The notes under the pieces are model-generated. The model searched no databases. It saw only the letters and a list, made by a program, of their open reading frames with translations, and had not been told where the DNA came from. 64,000 bases of DNA from Symsagittifera roscoffensis (taxonomy: Eukaryota; Xenacoelomorpha; Acoela; Convolutidae), in the NCBI RefSeq assembly GCF_963678635.1, contig NC_087070.1:38326600-38390599 (forward strand), given 5' to 3'. Numbering within the stretch: position 1 is the first letter of the stretch; every line of letters starts with the position of its first letter. A program made the translations under genes and the position numbers. This document shows, piece after piece, positions 35,001 to 47,496 of this stretch.

Positions 35001-36007
35001 ACCCAAGGCCTAACTTAAAATGCCAAGAAATCCATTTAGGTTTTTGACTCTCTTGATTTTTCTGTTTGTCTTTGATTGGTTTTCTAGTGTTTTTTTTTTA
35101 AATTCTGCAGATACTTTCGTTCTACTGACTGTTCCATAGAGGCAATGGGTGTCATCGACATGTCTTGACGTTTGATTTTCATACAATAAAATGTAAATTT
35201 TTCATACGAATTCAATAAGATGTTAAACTTTACGTTGGAGAGCAGGTCGCGTTTTGTTTCTTATTTCAAGTTATCTTCAGAAAAAAATCTATCGAAAATT
35301 TTTTAACCTTTTCATCTAATTAGATATGAACAAACATTGGAAATTTTGAATAAAATTTAAAAAAACCAAAAATAAAAATCGGTCTAGATTATTTCGATTC
35401 TTTCTATGTCACCCAATTAAATTTGAAAAATTCGGTCACAAAATGAACTTCAATAAAATGGCGCTTTCAAAATAGGTCATGCTTTTAAAAGTGGTCGCGC
35501 TAATTTCTGTTTGTTTTCTTTTTAGCTTCTATCTGTTTGATGGGTATATTTCTCAACCAAATAAACCCAAATATATTTTTTCTACAGTCAGTGGCAAAGT
35601 TCTGATTGCACTTTAGTACTTTTTGCTCGCAGCCATTTTTCAATATCAATTTATTTTTCAATGTAATTTTTAGGTTTAAAGAAAAATAATGCTTTTGATC
35701 AAACTATTTATTTTCTAAAGCATCGGTGCTTAAAACGCAGTTGTTTTGTCATGAGGATATGCAAATTTTTTTCATCACAAGCAATAGCCCATTTGAGATT
35801 TTCTGATTTGTATAGTTTCGAAAAGTTTGAGTGAATGTGATGACGTTTCCTCTCTTTCAACATTTCTTTTATAGAAGCACGAAATGTTCCGACCATAGAC
35901 TTAAAAATAGTTTTTTTTTCATATTATAGTCGTTCTTTATGCGTAGTGTGATGAAAAGACCTGAACAAAAATATAGAGCTGAGGCACATTCTATAATCAT
36001 AGAGAAA
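32091..36007 (+). repeat. 3.9-kb segmental duplication, copy 1
   Basis: Matches 36818-40721 with an offset of about 4.72 kb and very few differences. It contains a complete family A element (33061-33595). Near its right side it holds a 1.05-kb unit present twice in tandem (34343-35389 and 35390-36437). Small minus-strand ORFs of 62-88 codons inside are identical between copies only because the DNA is duplicated. Confidence 0.9.
33061..33595 (+). mobile_element. family A repeat, best-preserved type copy
   Basis: 535 bp. It begins TGTTCCGACTTTCGATACGA, which folds as ACTTTCG-ATA-CGAAAGT. The middle holds a near-palindrome TTAACGCGCGATATATTTCG. It ends CAGTCGGAAAATTCAGGG then CTTCGCCCTGATACGAGCAG and TTTTG, with hairpin CAGGGC-TTC-GCCCTG. 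The 5' TGTTCCGACT is inverted as AGTCGGAA about 45 bp inside the 3' end, not at it. There is no coding capacity. Confidence 0.8.
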
Positions 36008-36817
36008 AGGAAAACGAGCTAACTCGGTGTTTTGTGGCCGAACTACAAAAACCCAAGGCCTAACTTAAAATGCCAAGAAATCCATTTAGGTTTTTGACTC
36101 TCTTGATTTTTCTGTTTGTCTTTGATTGGTTTTCTAGTGTTTTTTTTTTTTAAATTCTGCAGATACTTTCGTTCTACTGACTGTTCCATAGAGGCAATGG
36201 GTGTCATCGACATGTCTTGACGTTTGATTTTCATACAATAAAATGTAAATTTTTCATACGAATTCAATAAGATGTTAAACTTTACGTTGGAGAGCAGGTC
36301 GCGTTTTGTTTCTTATTTCAAGTTATCTTCAGAAAAAAATCTATCGAAAAATTTTTAACCTTTTCATCTAATTAGATATGAACAAACATTGGAAATTTTG
36401 AATAAAATTTAAAAAAACCAAAAATGAAAATCGGTCTTGTTTTTAGTCATTTTATAATAAATTAGGTTTTTGTCTGTTTTCTTTCAAATTGCTTAGTTTT
36501 TTGTGATAAGATAATCGAAACGAAAGCTTATGAACTTTGGTAGTAAAAAAATTTAAGCATACTTCAAAGCCGTCTTTCAACTTTGTACAGAAAATTTCTT
36601 TGATTCTATCTTAATTGCTTTAATTGTATTTTTATATTTTATTCTCAAGAAGGCGCTAAAAAACTTTTGATACAAAAATTTAACTAAAAATAAAGAAAAG
36701 TTAGTTTTATAAGTTAAATTTAGATTTAACTATCCTAAGCATACTGCAAGCTTGCTCGCTAGCTTTAATCGATTCGAATTTAGACTAAAACTCAAAAACA
36801 TTTTTTTTCGATGCTGA
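36008..36817 (+). repeat. spacer between the 3.9-kb copies, with extra M1 and M2 modules
   Basis: 36001-36262 is a further M1 copy. 36262-36437 is M2 (TTCAATAAGATGTTAAAC... to AAAATCGGTC), also at 35212-35385 and 39922-40098. The remainder (36440-36817) is unique AT-rich sequence. Confidence 0.75.
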
Positions 36818-39800
36818 GATAGTTTTTGAACCTTTTTTGAAATTTATAAAAATTGGGTCTGTAAATGCTGTAGTTTGAAACATCTGATTTTTTGTGATTC
36901 CTGATTTTTTGAGGAAAACAAAAAATTTTTTTAAAAAAAACAAAAAAAAACACCCGAATAGTTCCTCTTATGGAAACTTTGCTTATCCACTGCAATGACT
37001 TTGCATTCCAACATTAGATTTTTTGTCAGTTCTCCCGTAACGTTTTTTGTAAGCTGTCAGTGACGACACATATCTTATGATTGACGGTTAAAACAAAGGC
37101 CGTCAAAACGTTGTCTCCGTTTTTGATATAAATTTTGAAACCTTCAAGAACCTGCGTAAGATTTTTGATCCATCGTTTGCTACCTATCATTTAAGTCATC
37201 TAATATTCATGAACACATGAAACTGTTTTTGCTCATTTGACAAGAATTGCCGAATATTTATGCTAAGAAAGCGACTATTTAAACGACATGTTAAATTGGC
37301 ACCTTTAAAGAAAATTTCTTTATCTGAAAAAACTCAAATAAAGATACTCCTGTGACTAAATCTCAAGAAAACTTACGGCCAGTTTTACCAATTTGGGATA
37401 ACTAAAATGCGGCATATCTCTTATTTTGTCATTACGAGTTGCAAATGAGCGAATTATTCCAGCTCAAGAATTTTCAAAATTGAGCTGAATCAAGCTACCT
37501 GATGCAAAAACGAGTACAAGGAGTGCAAAGTATAGCTTTTTTGTGCTTTACATTGGGTATGACGGAGGATTTTCAGAACATAAATATATTTTTTGCAAGC
37601 TTACCAAACTTTATAAAAACCATGAAAATTTCTGAAAAAATCTGAAAGTACATTAGAATACTCCACGCCTCGCTCTAATACGAGCAGTCTTTTTCTTTTC
37701 CAAACTTTCGTTGAATTAATTTTTAACGCTAATCAAGCCAACTGCTTATCAAGTTAAATTATTTGCGTTTTTGTTCCGACTTTCGATACGAAAGTAACGG
37801 AATATTTGTGCTCGGGGTGGGTTTTTTTTTCTTCAGACGAAGTTCGACTTTTTAACTAGCCATTTTTGACGAAATTTTTTTAAATCATTCCAAAGTTATT
37901 GTTGTCCTGAGCTCAAATTTATTTGAAAAGATATTTCACCTGTGATCATTTTTCGTAAAGTTACGAGGGTTTAAAGATTGCCAATTTGGCCAATTTGGGA
38001 CAATTAACGCGCGATATATTTCGCGCTATTAACGCGTAAGCGGAGAGTTAATCCGTCTAAGAAATCGTTCCAAATTGGTTAAAAGAAGCTTATTGGCCAA
38101 AATTGATTTGTTACAAGGAGCGAAATTTATCCTTTTGTACTTTATATGGCGTGTGGGGGGATGATTTTCATTAAAAAAATTCACATTTTAGAAAAAAAAA
38201 ATTTTCTTTTGTTTTATTTCATTGATTTTTTTAATGTTATTACTTCTCCATAAACCTTAAAAGGCAGTCGGAAAATTCAGGGCTTCGCCCTGATACGAGC
38301 AGTTTTGTTGTTTTCGTTATGCGTTTTACCCCTTGGTTCTGAATTAACTAGTGAAAAAATGAGTTTCGGTATTTTTTTCAAAGAAATTGAAGAGCGTTTT
38401 TGAACCGGACAAACTATTGTCCCCAAAATTAGATAATAAATTTTTCCAGCAAATCGAATAAAAAGCATTTTGTACTACAATTACAATGGAAAATTTTTGC
38501 TTGAATGGGTTAAAAATTTTGGTGGTACGCTGGTATATCGATGTATCAGTAGACCGAAAGCTGGCGGACCAGATCAGTAAACCAAAAATGCATCGTTCAA
38601 AATGAAACAAAAAATTTTTGGCATGAGCCTCATAATTTTAAAAAATTTGTTCTGGCTCAGGGAAAATGATTTGTAAATCTTTAGTTCCTCAATTGATAAA
38701 ATTAAATTATTACGTAATTCAATTTACTCATCTGGTAATCTGTTGACACATCGGTTACTGAATGCACCTCAGATTATTGCTATTCACAGCGCTGTTTTTC
38801 ATTTTGAATGAGGATAATTGTTCCTCTCAACATATTTTAAATCTTATGTGGAAATAGAACTTGTAACAAATTCAAGCAATTTTTTCAATAATTTTATTCT
38901 GACTCTTTCTATTTTGCCCAATTAAATTCGAAAAATTTGGTCACAAAATGATTTTTGATTTTAAATGAGGGTAATTGTTCCTCTTGTCTTATTTTAAATC
39001 TTTTGTGGAAATAGAATTCGTAACAAATTAAAGCACTTTTTTCAATAATTTTATTTCGATTCTTTCTATGTTACCCAATTAAATTTGAAAAATTCGGTCA
39101 CAAAATGAACTTCAATAAAATGGCGCTTTCAAAATAGGTCATGCTTTTAAAAGTGGTCGCGCTAATTTCTGTTTGTTTTCTTTTTAGCTTCTATCTGTTT
39201 GATGGGTATATTTCTCAACCAAATAAACCCAAATATATTTTTTCTACAGTCAGTGGCAAAGTTCTGATTGCACTTTAGTACTTTTTGCTCGCAGCCATTT
39301 TTCAATTTCAATTTATTTTTCAATGTAACTTTTAGGTTTAAAGAAAAATAATGCTTTTGATCAAACTATTTATTTTCTAAAGCATCGGTGCTTAAAACTC
39401 AGTTGTTTTGTCATGAGGATATGCAAATTTTTTTCATCACAAGCAATAGCCCATTTGAGATTTTCTGATTTGTATAGTTTCGAAAAGTTTGAGTGAATGT
39501 GATGACGTTTCCTCTCTTTCAACATTTCTTTTATAGAAGCACGAAATGTTCCGACCATAGACTTAAAAATAGCTTTTTTTTCATATTATAGTCGTTCTTT
39601 ATGCGTAGTGTGATGAAAAGACCTGAACAAAAATATAGAGCTGAGGCACATTCTACAATCATAGAGAAAAGGAAAACGAGCTAACTCGGTGTTTTGTGGC
39701 CGAACTACAAAAACCCAAGGCCTAACTTAAAATGCCAAGAAATCCATTTAGGTTTTTGACTCTCTTGATTTTTCTGTTTGTCTTTGATTGGTTTTCTAGT

Positions 39801-40721
39801 GTTTTTTTTTTAAATTCTGCAGATACTTTCGTTCTACTGACTGTTCCATAGAGGCAATGGGTGTCATCGACATGTCTTGACGTTTGATTTTCATACGATA
39901 AAATGTAAATTTTTCATACGACTTCAATAAGATGTTAAACTTTACGTTGGAGAGCAGGTCGCGTTTTGTTTCTTATTTCAAGTTATCTTCAGAAAAAAAT
40001 CTATCGAAAAATTTTTAACCTTTTCATCTAATTAGATATGAACAAACATTGGAAATTTTGAATAAAATTTAAAAAAAAACCAAAAATGAAAATCGGTCTA
40101 GATTATTTCGATTCTTTCTATGTTACCCAATTAAATTTGAAAAATTCGGTCACAAAATGAACTTCAATAAAATGGCGCTTTCAAAATAGGTCATGCTTTT
40201 AAAAGTGGTCGCGCTAATTTCTGTTTGTTTTCTTTTTAGCTTCTATCTGTTTGATGGGTATATTTCTCAACCAAATAAACCCAAATATATTTTTTCTACA
40301 GTCAGTGGCAAAGTTCTGATTGCACTTTAGTACTTTTTGCTCGCAGCCATTTTTCAATATCAATTTATTTTTCAATGTAATTTTTAGGTTTAAAGAAAAA
40401 TAATGCTTTTGATCAAACTATTTATTTTCTAAAGCATCGGTGCTTAAAACTCAGTTGTTTTGTCATGAGGATATGCAAATTTTTTTCATCACAAGCAATA
40501 GCCCATTTGAGATTTTCTGATTTGTATAGTTTCGAAAAGTTTGAGTGAATGTGATGACGTTTCCTCTCTTTCAACATTTCTTTTATAGAAGCACGAAATG
40601 TTCCGACCATAGACTTAAAAATAGCTTTTTTTTCATATTATAGTCGTTCTTTATGCGTAGTGTGATGAAAACACCTGAACAAAAATATAGAGCTGAGGCA
40701 CATTCTACAATCATAGAGAAA
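36818..40721 (+). repeat. 3.9-kb segmental duplication, copy 2
   Basis: Second copy of 32091-36007. It includes a family A element (37772-38307) and the 1.05-kb unit followed by a truncated second unit ending at ATAGAGAAA (40721). After that the two copies diverge abruptly. Confidence 0.9.
37772..38307 (+). mobile_element. family A repeat inside duplication copy 2
   Basis: Duplicate of 33061-33595, carried along with its flanks (the same GCGTTTT sequence precedes both), so it is not an independent insertion. Confidence 0.8.
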
Positions 40722-41496
40722 TAAGCAAAGAAGAAACAAAAATTGTTGAAATTTTGTTTAAAAACATCGAAAAAAAATTAAGAAAAACGTCCGCAAACCA
40801 TAGAGAGTTTTGCTAAAAAATTAAAGGTATGAGTGGTTATTACTATGATTCCAGATGTTTCGAGATACTTTTTATAGGCATTTTTGTAGCGCTTTGATCA
40901 GTTTTGGAGCGAGTTAATAGTAATGGGCTAAAAACACTCAGACCGCTCAATTCGGGCAAAATCCGGCAAATTCAAATGTTTCCGTAAAAATTGCAGATGC
41001 CGCAATAAAACTGAATTAGAAGAAAAACAATTCGGGGGTGATTATTTTCACCTGTTCGGGGACTCAGCTGGGCCGGGTTTTGATGTTTTGAGAGTATGAA
41101 ATATATAAAAAAAAAACGGTTAACTTAAAAACTGTGGAGTTTTTTTTAACTCCTAGAAGCTGAAACCTTTAATCAGATTTTAAAATAATCAGTCGTCAGT
41201 AAAAAAAACCTTCACTTGAATTGAGTTTATTCCTAACTTATTGCATAATACGCAGAAGTTACAATAATAGGGCTACATGCTTCACCTAATTTGACATGCA
41301 GGCTTGATTTGGGTCTTTTTGATTATACCCCCGCCCCCTAAATGAATAAATTTGACAATTCAAATATAGAGTTGGAATTTAAAGCGCGAAAGCAAGTGAA
41401 ACTAAATACCACTGGCGCGCAATTACCAGCTGATCGATTAGGAAACCTAGGGATAAACTTGAATACTTTTGTTTCCTAATCCAGCAGCTGCTATTT
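40722..41496. other. non-coding stretch before the gap
   Basis: No gene supported. The last bases before the Ns read CAGCAGCTGCTATTT. Confidence 0.4.
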
Positions 41497-41696
41497 NNNN
41501 NNNNNNNNNNNNNNNNNNNNNNNNNNNNNNNNNNNNNNNNNNNNNNNNNNNNNNNNNNNNNNNNNNNNNNNNNNNNNNNNNNNNNNNNNNNNNNNNNNNN
41601 NNNNNNNNNNNNNNNNNNNNNNNNNNNNNNNNNNNNNNNNNNNNNNNNNNNNNNNNNNNNNNNNNNNNNNNNNNNNNNNNNNNNNNNNNNNNNNNN
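41497..41696. other. assembly gap (200 N)
   Basis: Exactly 200 undetermined bases, probably a placeholder of arbitrary length. Order and distance across it are uncertain. Confidence 1.
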
Positions 41697-42175
41697 TTAA
41701 TTTCGTTTTTTCGCCTCAAAGGCTTAACCGTTTTTCATTCTGTTTTTATCACTCGAATACATTCTGTTGAATAGCGCTTCTCATCAAAAAGAGGTTTTTA
41801 TCTTACTGCTTTGCTGGAAATATTTCGAAAATTTTCGATCTTTTCTTGCCTGTTTTAGATTTTTATAAAGAAAAGACCATTTATCCACGAGGGAAATAAC
41901 TAACTTACGAGCTGTGCAGCTCATCACGGCGAACCGTTGTTGTTCCCCTGCTTAAGAGCTACATGCAATTTTTTTTGATTATTTTTACGGGCTGGGTATT
42001 CTTGCCTCACCCGCAAGCAACGAGCACGGATCATGGTGGTCCTCGAAAATGTTAAGCAAAAGAGTTTTTTCACGTTTAAGCTATATCTTTTATAGCTATG
42101 GTTAAGTTTTTTTTTCGGTTTTCCAGTTTAAATTCAGTGTTTATTTCATCAAGTTTGAAATAAGCAAGCTAATAG

Positions 42176-42610
42176 ATGGATGTTGTCAGAGTTTTCTCAG
42201 GTTGTGCATATCCTTTTAGTTTACGAGAGAGGCAATTTTCGAGATTTTTCAATAATTTCTGGAAAAATCAAATAAGGAAAATTTCTCAAATTTTGAAATT
42301 CTCACACTGTAGGTGGGTGCTGTCAGAGTACTCTCAGGGGTTGCGAATGTTGCCTCCAAATCTCACTTCTCTAATCTTTGTAGTTTTCGAGATATGACGT
42401 TTTTTATAATTTTTTCAAAAAATTTTCAAAAACTTAGATTTTAAAAGTTTCTAAAACGTTGAAGTTCTCATTCCTATTGTTGGATATTATGAGGGTACTC
42501 TCAGCAGTTGCGGATCTTGCCTCTGATTATGGCTGCTCAAATCTTTGTAGTTTTCGAGATATGACGTTTTTTAGGATTTTTTTCAACCAATTTCAAAAAA
42601 AGTGTATTGG
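42176..42610 (+). repeat. about 150-bp direct repeats (family E), left set
   Basis: Three successive diverged units share GGTGCTGTCAGAGTACTCTC, then TTGC(C)TC, and ATCTTTGTAGTTTTCGAGAT with ATGACGTTTTTT. The same pattern, same orientation, recurs at 58430-58890 on the far side of the gene cluster. Confidence 0.7.
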
Positions 42611-42615
42611 TTTTA

Positions 42616-43045
42616 GAATTTGAAGCCAATAATTAAAAAGTCGAAGGAAACCAGGAAACTCAGCAAACTCCCACTTTCTCTGCGGTTTGGTAATATGACA
42701 GGAGTCTTCGCAAACCTATGGCCGGCCAAGGAAGAGCTGCAAAAAGTTTTTCCGAAGGTTGCCAGGATAAATTTTTGTGGGCAGCGGCCCAACCAAAACA
42801 CGATGAATGGTTGGCTGAACTTTGGAAATGCAAAAGACTGTGCAGATGCCATGAAGTTAATTGAAGAAAAATCGCCTTTGGGAATAAAAATCCTAAAAAT
42901 TGGAGAGACTGCTGAGAAAGTTTTCAAAAAAAATTTGCCCGTTCAAAAAAAATCTCGTGGTCGTCCACTTCCTCGTGGAGTACCCTGGCACATTGTTTTC
43001 CAAGAGGATATATCGTACTGGCCTGAGCTATCAATATGGTTTTGA
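42616..43045 (+). CDS. RRM-like domain protein, terminal exon (partial)
   Basis: A TTTTAG acceptor at 42610-42615 opens a 142-codon frame ending TGA at 43043-43045. The middle resembles an RNA-recognition motif: TGVFANLW in the RNP2 position, KEELQKVFPKVARINF as helix 1 and strand 2, MNGWLNFGNAKDCADAMKL as RNP1 strand and helix 2, then LGIKILKIG. The aromatic RNP1 positions are only partly kept. The C-terminus has a basic KKSRGRPLPRG stretch, AT-hook-like. There is no in-frame ATG before the domain, so an upstream exon is expected; none was found between the repeats and the gap. It probably binds nucleic acid. The link to the later gene cluster is unproven. Confidence 0.45.
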
Positions 43046-43350
43046 ACTTATGTGTTTTGAGTGAAGAAATAGCTGAATATATTCATGATCTTGTCTTTTC
43101 AATTTTTTTCCATGAAAAGTCTTATAATTGTTCAAGCTCAAATTTACTTTTTGCGATTTGATTTATTGTTTTATCAGATTCAGTTTTTTTTCTTCGTTAA
43201 AAGGAAGGGAAACTCCGCTGTTGAACAGGAAAAATGTGAAGGTCACGAAAAATGATCATCGACTTCTCGTTTGTTTCAAAAGTGGAATTTTTTATTGTCA
43301 GACTTCCCAGCGAAATAAAAGTTTACCTTTCAATCCGGTTTTCTCAAATT

Positions 43351-43419
43351 GTATGTATGTATGTATGTATGTATGTATGTATGTATGTATGTATGTATGT
43401 ATGTATATATGTATGTATG

Positions 43420-43453
<34 letters not shown>

Positions 43454-43475
43454 TGTATGTATGTATGTATGTATG
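43351..43475. repeat. (GTAT)n microsatellite
   Basis: About 125 bp of GTAT/ATGT repeats with two ATAT interruptions. ORFs reading Cys-Met-Tyr-Val repeats across it are artefacts of the repeat. Confidence 0.98.
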
Positions 43476-43645
43476 GATAATGCGAATTTTTCCAATCTCT
43501 GATCTTCGAATTCTTCTTTTCCGTCTTCGGATTAATAACAGGTTTTGAGTTTAGTTTATCCGTCTACTGATACTAGGAACTTAGGAATTGGGTCGGTTTT
43601 TTCAACCAATTTTAATTACCTCAAAACAAGCTCATAGAAAGTGAA

Positions 43646-44100
43646 ATGTGGTACGAAGTTGCTAAAGAAGAAAATACTGTAAGTTTAGAGAAAGATGGGA
43701 AACTTATATTATTTTTCAAATTTGTTGAGTGTTTAGAATGTTTTCATATATCAGTTTGGTCAAACTTTCTCTGTGTTACTTGCACAGCAACCGGCTATCT
43801 TTTTTGTGCGGGAAAACTTGCCACGCATAATTTTTTTGTGTTACGTTTTCCGCACAATGAATAAAATCTTCAAAGCGCGCATAATTTAGTCCAGAACATG
43901 ACCGATTTGGCAATATTCAAACCCCCATAACTTAAAAAATAAAAATCGGGTATTAAATAACTTTTTGAACTGAATTTAAGAGCTGCAAGAAGTCCCGTTT
44001 CAGATTAATTAACTTCGTTCAGATTCGTTGACCGAAAAAGATATTGACAACATTTTTGCATTAATTATACTTCATCACTGATTTCAGCACGTAAGTGTCG
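43646..44100. other. non-coding, with family A remnants
   Basis: GCGCGCATAATTTAGTCCAG and CAAACCCCCATAACTTA match the reverse middle of family A (compare 30375-30430). CTTGCACAGCA(A/G)CC also occurs at 23115. No gene supported. Confidence 0.4.
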
Positions 44101-44108
44101 AAGAAAAA

Positions 44109-44230
44109 CTAAACAAAACTGCTCGTATCAGGACGAAGCCCTGAATGTTCCGATTGCATTTTAAGGCTTATGGAGCAGTGATAACACATAAAAATTCAAT
44201 GAAATAAAACAAAATGAAAAAAGTTTCTAA
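44109..44230 (-). mobile_element. family A repeat, 3' end fragment
   Basis: AAAACTGCTCGTATCAGGAC then GAAGCCCTGAATGTTCCGAT: the inverted 3' terminus with its hairpin and the internal inverted motif. Confidence 0.6.
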
Positions 44231-44399
44231 ATTCTAATTGTTTAAAAATTTTAAAATTTAATATTTCTAATCATAAATAAGAGACTCAAAAGTTATGAAA
44301 AGTCCAATAACTTGTAAAACATGCTTTGAATTTGAAGATTTCTTCGAAAAAGTTTTCAAATAATCATATTTTCCTTTTTTTGACAAATTGTTCGACTTG

Positions 44400-45045
44400 A
44401 AGTCCCTAATTATACGATTCGGCTTGAAGTCCTGTCGGCTTGATGTCAGGCACCCCTTAAAATTAGTGGATGATATAATGGAGACCATCCTAATTCGAAG
44501 TACAAAATTCTCACCCAAAGACAACACTTTAAGTTGTCGTAAGCAGACTGATTTTATCGCTGATTTTCTTCCAATAAAATGTACGATAAAGCTCTGGGCT
44601 TCAACTGGACGCTGTAGGTTGTAGGGGAAAACAATTTGGAATTTTGTTGTCTGCTTCATTATTTTTATAAATCAATTGCAATTCATTTATTGTCAGTACG
44701 GGTAGGGGACTAAAACAGGTCGCACGACTGGATAATCTCTTACTATTTGTTTCAAATGATGTGAGCGTGTTAGAAATTTTTGTTCGTTTTTCTAGAATCA
44801 AGTGGGAATTTAATAGTTTGTTTTTCCATCGTGACTTAGGCATTTAGGCTTCTTAAAAATACTAGATGATTTAATGGAGGAATTTCTAATGCGAAGTACA
44901 AAAAAAGCAAAAAGTCTCAGCCACATAAGGCACTTTAAGTTTTCTTAAGCCGACAGATTTTATCGCTAATATTTTCATTTTATATAAAATAAACTCTGAT
45001 TTGCTTACAACATTTTTGCGCTGTGGGTTTTTCTCGGAAGATAGT
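44400..45045 (+). repeat. old direct duplication of about 200 bp
   Basis: 44445-44625 and 44840-45030 share, with many changes, the order GATGATATAATGGAG / GATGATTTAATGGAG, GCGAAGTACAAAA, CACTTTAAGTT.TC.TAAGC and GATTTTATCGCT. No product recognised. Confidence 0.5.
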
Positions 45046-45063
45046 CGCCGATTTTTTGTTTTA

Positions 45064-45295
45064 TTGTTCCGACTTTCGATACGAAAATAACGGAATATTT
45101 GTGCTCGGGGTGGGTTTTTTTTTCTTCAGACAAATTTCGACTTTTTAACTAGCCATTTTTGACAAAATTTTAAAATATCATTCGAAAGGTATTGTTGTCC
45201 TGCGCTCAAATTTGAAAAGATATTCCACCTGTGATCATTTTTGGTAATGTTACGGGTGTTCAAAGATTGCCATTTTTGCCAATTTGGAACAATGC
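45064..45295 (+). mobile_element. family A repeat, 5' half
   Basis: TGTTCCGACTTTCGATACGA to GCCAATTTGGAACAATG. It stops at the central palindrome, like several other partial copies. Confidence 0.7.
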
Positions 45296-46008
45296 TGATT
45301 GAGGGGCTATGTTGATAGTTTGAGCATCATCCGATTTAAAAATAGCGGGTTATTTTTTTCAAGAAAAATTATATCTTTTTACGCATGTTCTCTGGGAGCT
45401 GTTTTTTCAGGAGGAGCAAAAATTGAGATTAAAGCGTGAGTGTATTGAAGCGTGACCTTTATCCGGAGGTTATGGGTGGGGGTGTGATCACATTACTATC
45501 ATTGTCTCAATAAGGGTTATTTGAAAGATACCTGCCATCACTTATATTTTCACTTTCCATCTCATCTGTTTATTAATAATAACTATCAAGTTTAACTAAA
45601 GTTCAATGATATTGGTCACATCCTTCTTATTTGTGGACCATAGCACAAGTAGTGTTACATCGCTTTTTTCTAACACCTGAAGACTTATTCAAATAGTTGT
45701 TAATTTGATTACTTTTTCCGCATTGATAATCAAAGCTAAGTTATTCCGCTGTTCGAGATCTCTTGCCCGTTAAATTTAAAGTGTTTATCGTTGTTTACCA
45801 GGTAAGTTTCAACATCCAAGTCCAAATTGAACTAATTCACGTTTAGAACTGCTGAAACTTGAAGCACAAAAAGTTTGAAACCGAAAGGGTCAAAATATAA
45901 AACCGTTCAACCCAATAGATTTCTAGCTATCTTTTCCATAAAGATTTTTAAATTTTTGAATTAAATTTTAGCATTTTAAGTAGGCTTGATTATTTTACTC
46001 TTGGTTAT

Positions 46009-46529
46009 TGTTCCGACTTTCGATACGAAAGTAACGGACTATTTGTGCTCGGGGTGGGTTTTTTTTCTTCAGACAAATTTCGACTTTTTAACTAGCCTTT
46101 TTTGACGGAATGTTTTTATATCAATCGAAAGGTATTGTTGTCCTGATCTCTAATTTGAAAAGATATTTCACCTGTGATCTTTTTTTGTAAAGTTATGGGG
46201 GTTTAAAGTTTGCCATTTTGGCCAATTTGGGACAATAAACGCGCGATATATTTCGCGCTATTAACGCGTAAGAGGAGAGTTAATCCGTCTTATAAATCGT
46301 TCCAAATTGGTTGCAAGAAGCTTATTTACCAGAATTGATTTGTTACAAGGTGCGAAATAATCTTTTTTTTTTATATGTGTGGTAAAATGATTTTCATGAG
46401 AAAGTTCAAATTTAATTTTTTTTTTCATTTCATTTCACTACATCTATTTTTTCAATTGTTATCACTGCTCCGTAAACCTTAAAAGGCAGTCGAAACATTC
46501 AGGGCTTCGCCCTGATACGAGCAGTCTTG
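46009..46529 (+). mobile_element. family A repeat, complete
   Basis: 521 bp from TGTTCCGACTTTCGATACGA to ACGAGCAGTCTTG, with hairpin CAGGGCTTCGCCCTG and centre TAAACGCGCGATATATTTCG. It is flanked by GGTTAT on the left and TTTATT on the right, giving no clear target duplication. Confidence 0.8.
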
Positions 46530-46935
46530 TTTATTTTAAATTTCGCAAGATGCGTTTTCTCAACAAACAAATCAAGTGTTTTTCTGTTTTCTTTTGTTCA
46601 TTGACTCTTTTCCGACTGTCAATTGGCTATGTTCGTGTAATTAATTCCAGAGTACCTGGTAGTTTCTGTGTAATGTTTATGAAAAGTTCAGCAGTTTGTT
46701 CCAATATGCCCATATCATAGAATTTTTTTTGATGGCAACATATGGTTTAATTGATTTAGAAAAGCTCAGAAAAGCTATTTGGTCTTCGAACTAAAGAAAT
46801 GCCGATTAATTATTCAAAATTGAAAATTTTTTCTGGTTCGTGAAACTCCTTGATCCTCCGCTGGCTCAATGTATTACTGTTGTTTCTGTTTGTTGTTGTT
46901 GTTAGCTGCTCAAATATATCGTTTCGTCAGCAGTT

Positions 46936-47175
46936 CCGACTGCCTTTTAATGTCTATGTAGCAGTAATAACAAGAAAAAAAATAAATTTAGTTAAATTGA
47001 AATTTTTTGTGAAAATCATCCCACATACGCCATATAAAATACAAAGGGATAGATTTCGCTCCTAGTAACAAATCAATTATTGCAAATAAGCTTCCTTCAA
47101 CCAATTTGTAACGACTTCTAAGACAGATTACATCTCCGCTTACGCGTTAATAGAGCTAATAGCACGAAATAATGC
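46936..47175 (-). mobile_element. family A repeat, 3' half
   Basis: Inverted half copy from GTTCCGACTGCCTTTTAATG to CTCCGCTTACGCGTTAATAG. It is followed at 47175-47235 by TACAAAACAGTCCC words shared with the fold-back element at 18013-18380. Confidence 0.6.
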
Positions 47176-47496
47176 AAGTACAAAACAGTCCCATATAAAA
47201 CAGTTCAATACAAAATAGCCCAAAAAATAATCCGGCATTTAAGAAAAGTGAAAACAAATGGTCTAAAAAGTTGTAAATATAATCGAATCCCATTCAACGT
47301 TCAGACAACAAAATTGAACTGAAACTGGATTTAATTCCATTTTTTCTCGCCAAAACAAACTGCATTCTATATTTCATTTCGTATCCATTATAATGGCATT
47401 TATAATAAATAGGAAATCACATAAAAATGGGTTTTTTCCATTTTGTTTCCCGCGCCGTGCAAAAGTTTGCAAGATTTTCTGTATTTATCAAGTGAG

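Noticed and set aside
33565-38610. Paired 63- and 88-codon minus-strand ORFs
   Set aside because: They overlap a non-coding family A element and are duplicated with it.
34658-40610. Four near-identical 62-codon minus-strand ORFs that looked conserved
   Set aside because: Their identity comes from recent DNA duplication of the whole region; no domain, no splice or start context.
43128-43548. ORFs of Cys-Met-Tyr-Val or His-Thr-Tyr-Ile repeats
   Set aside because: They are translations of the GTAT microsatellite in different frames.
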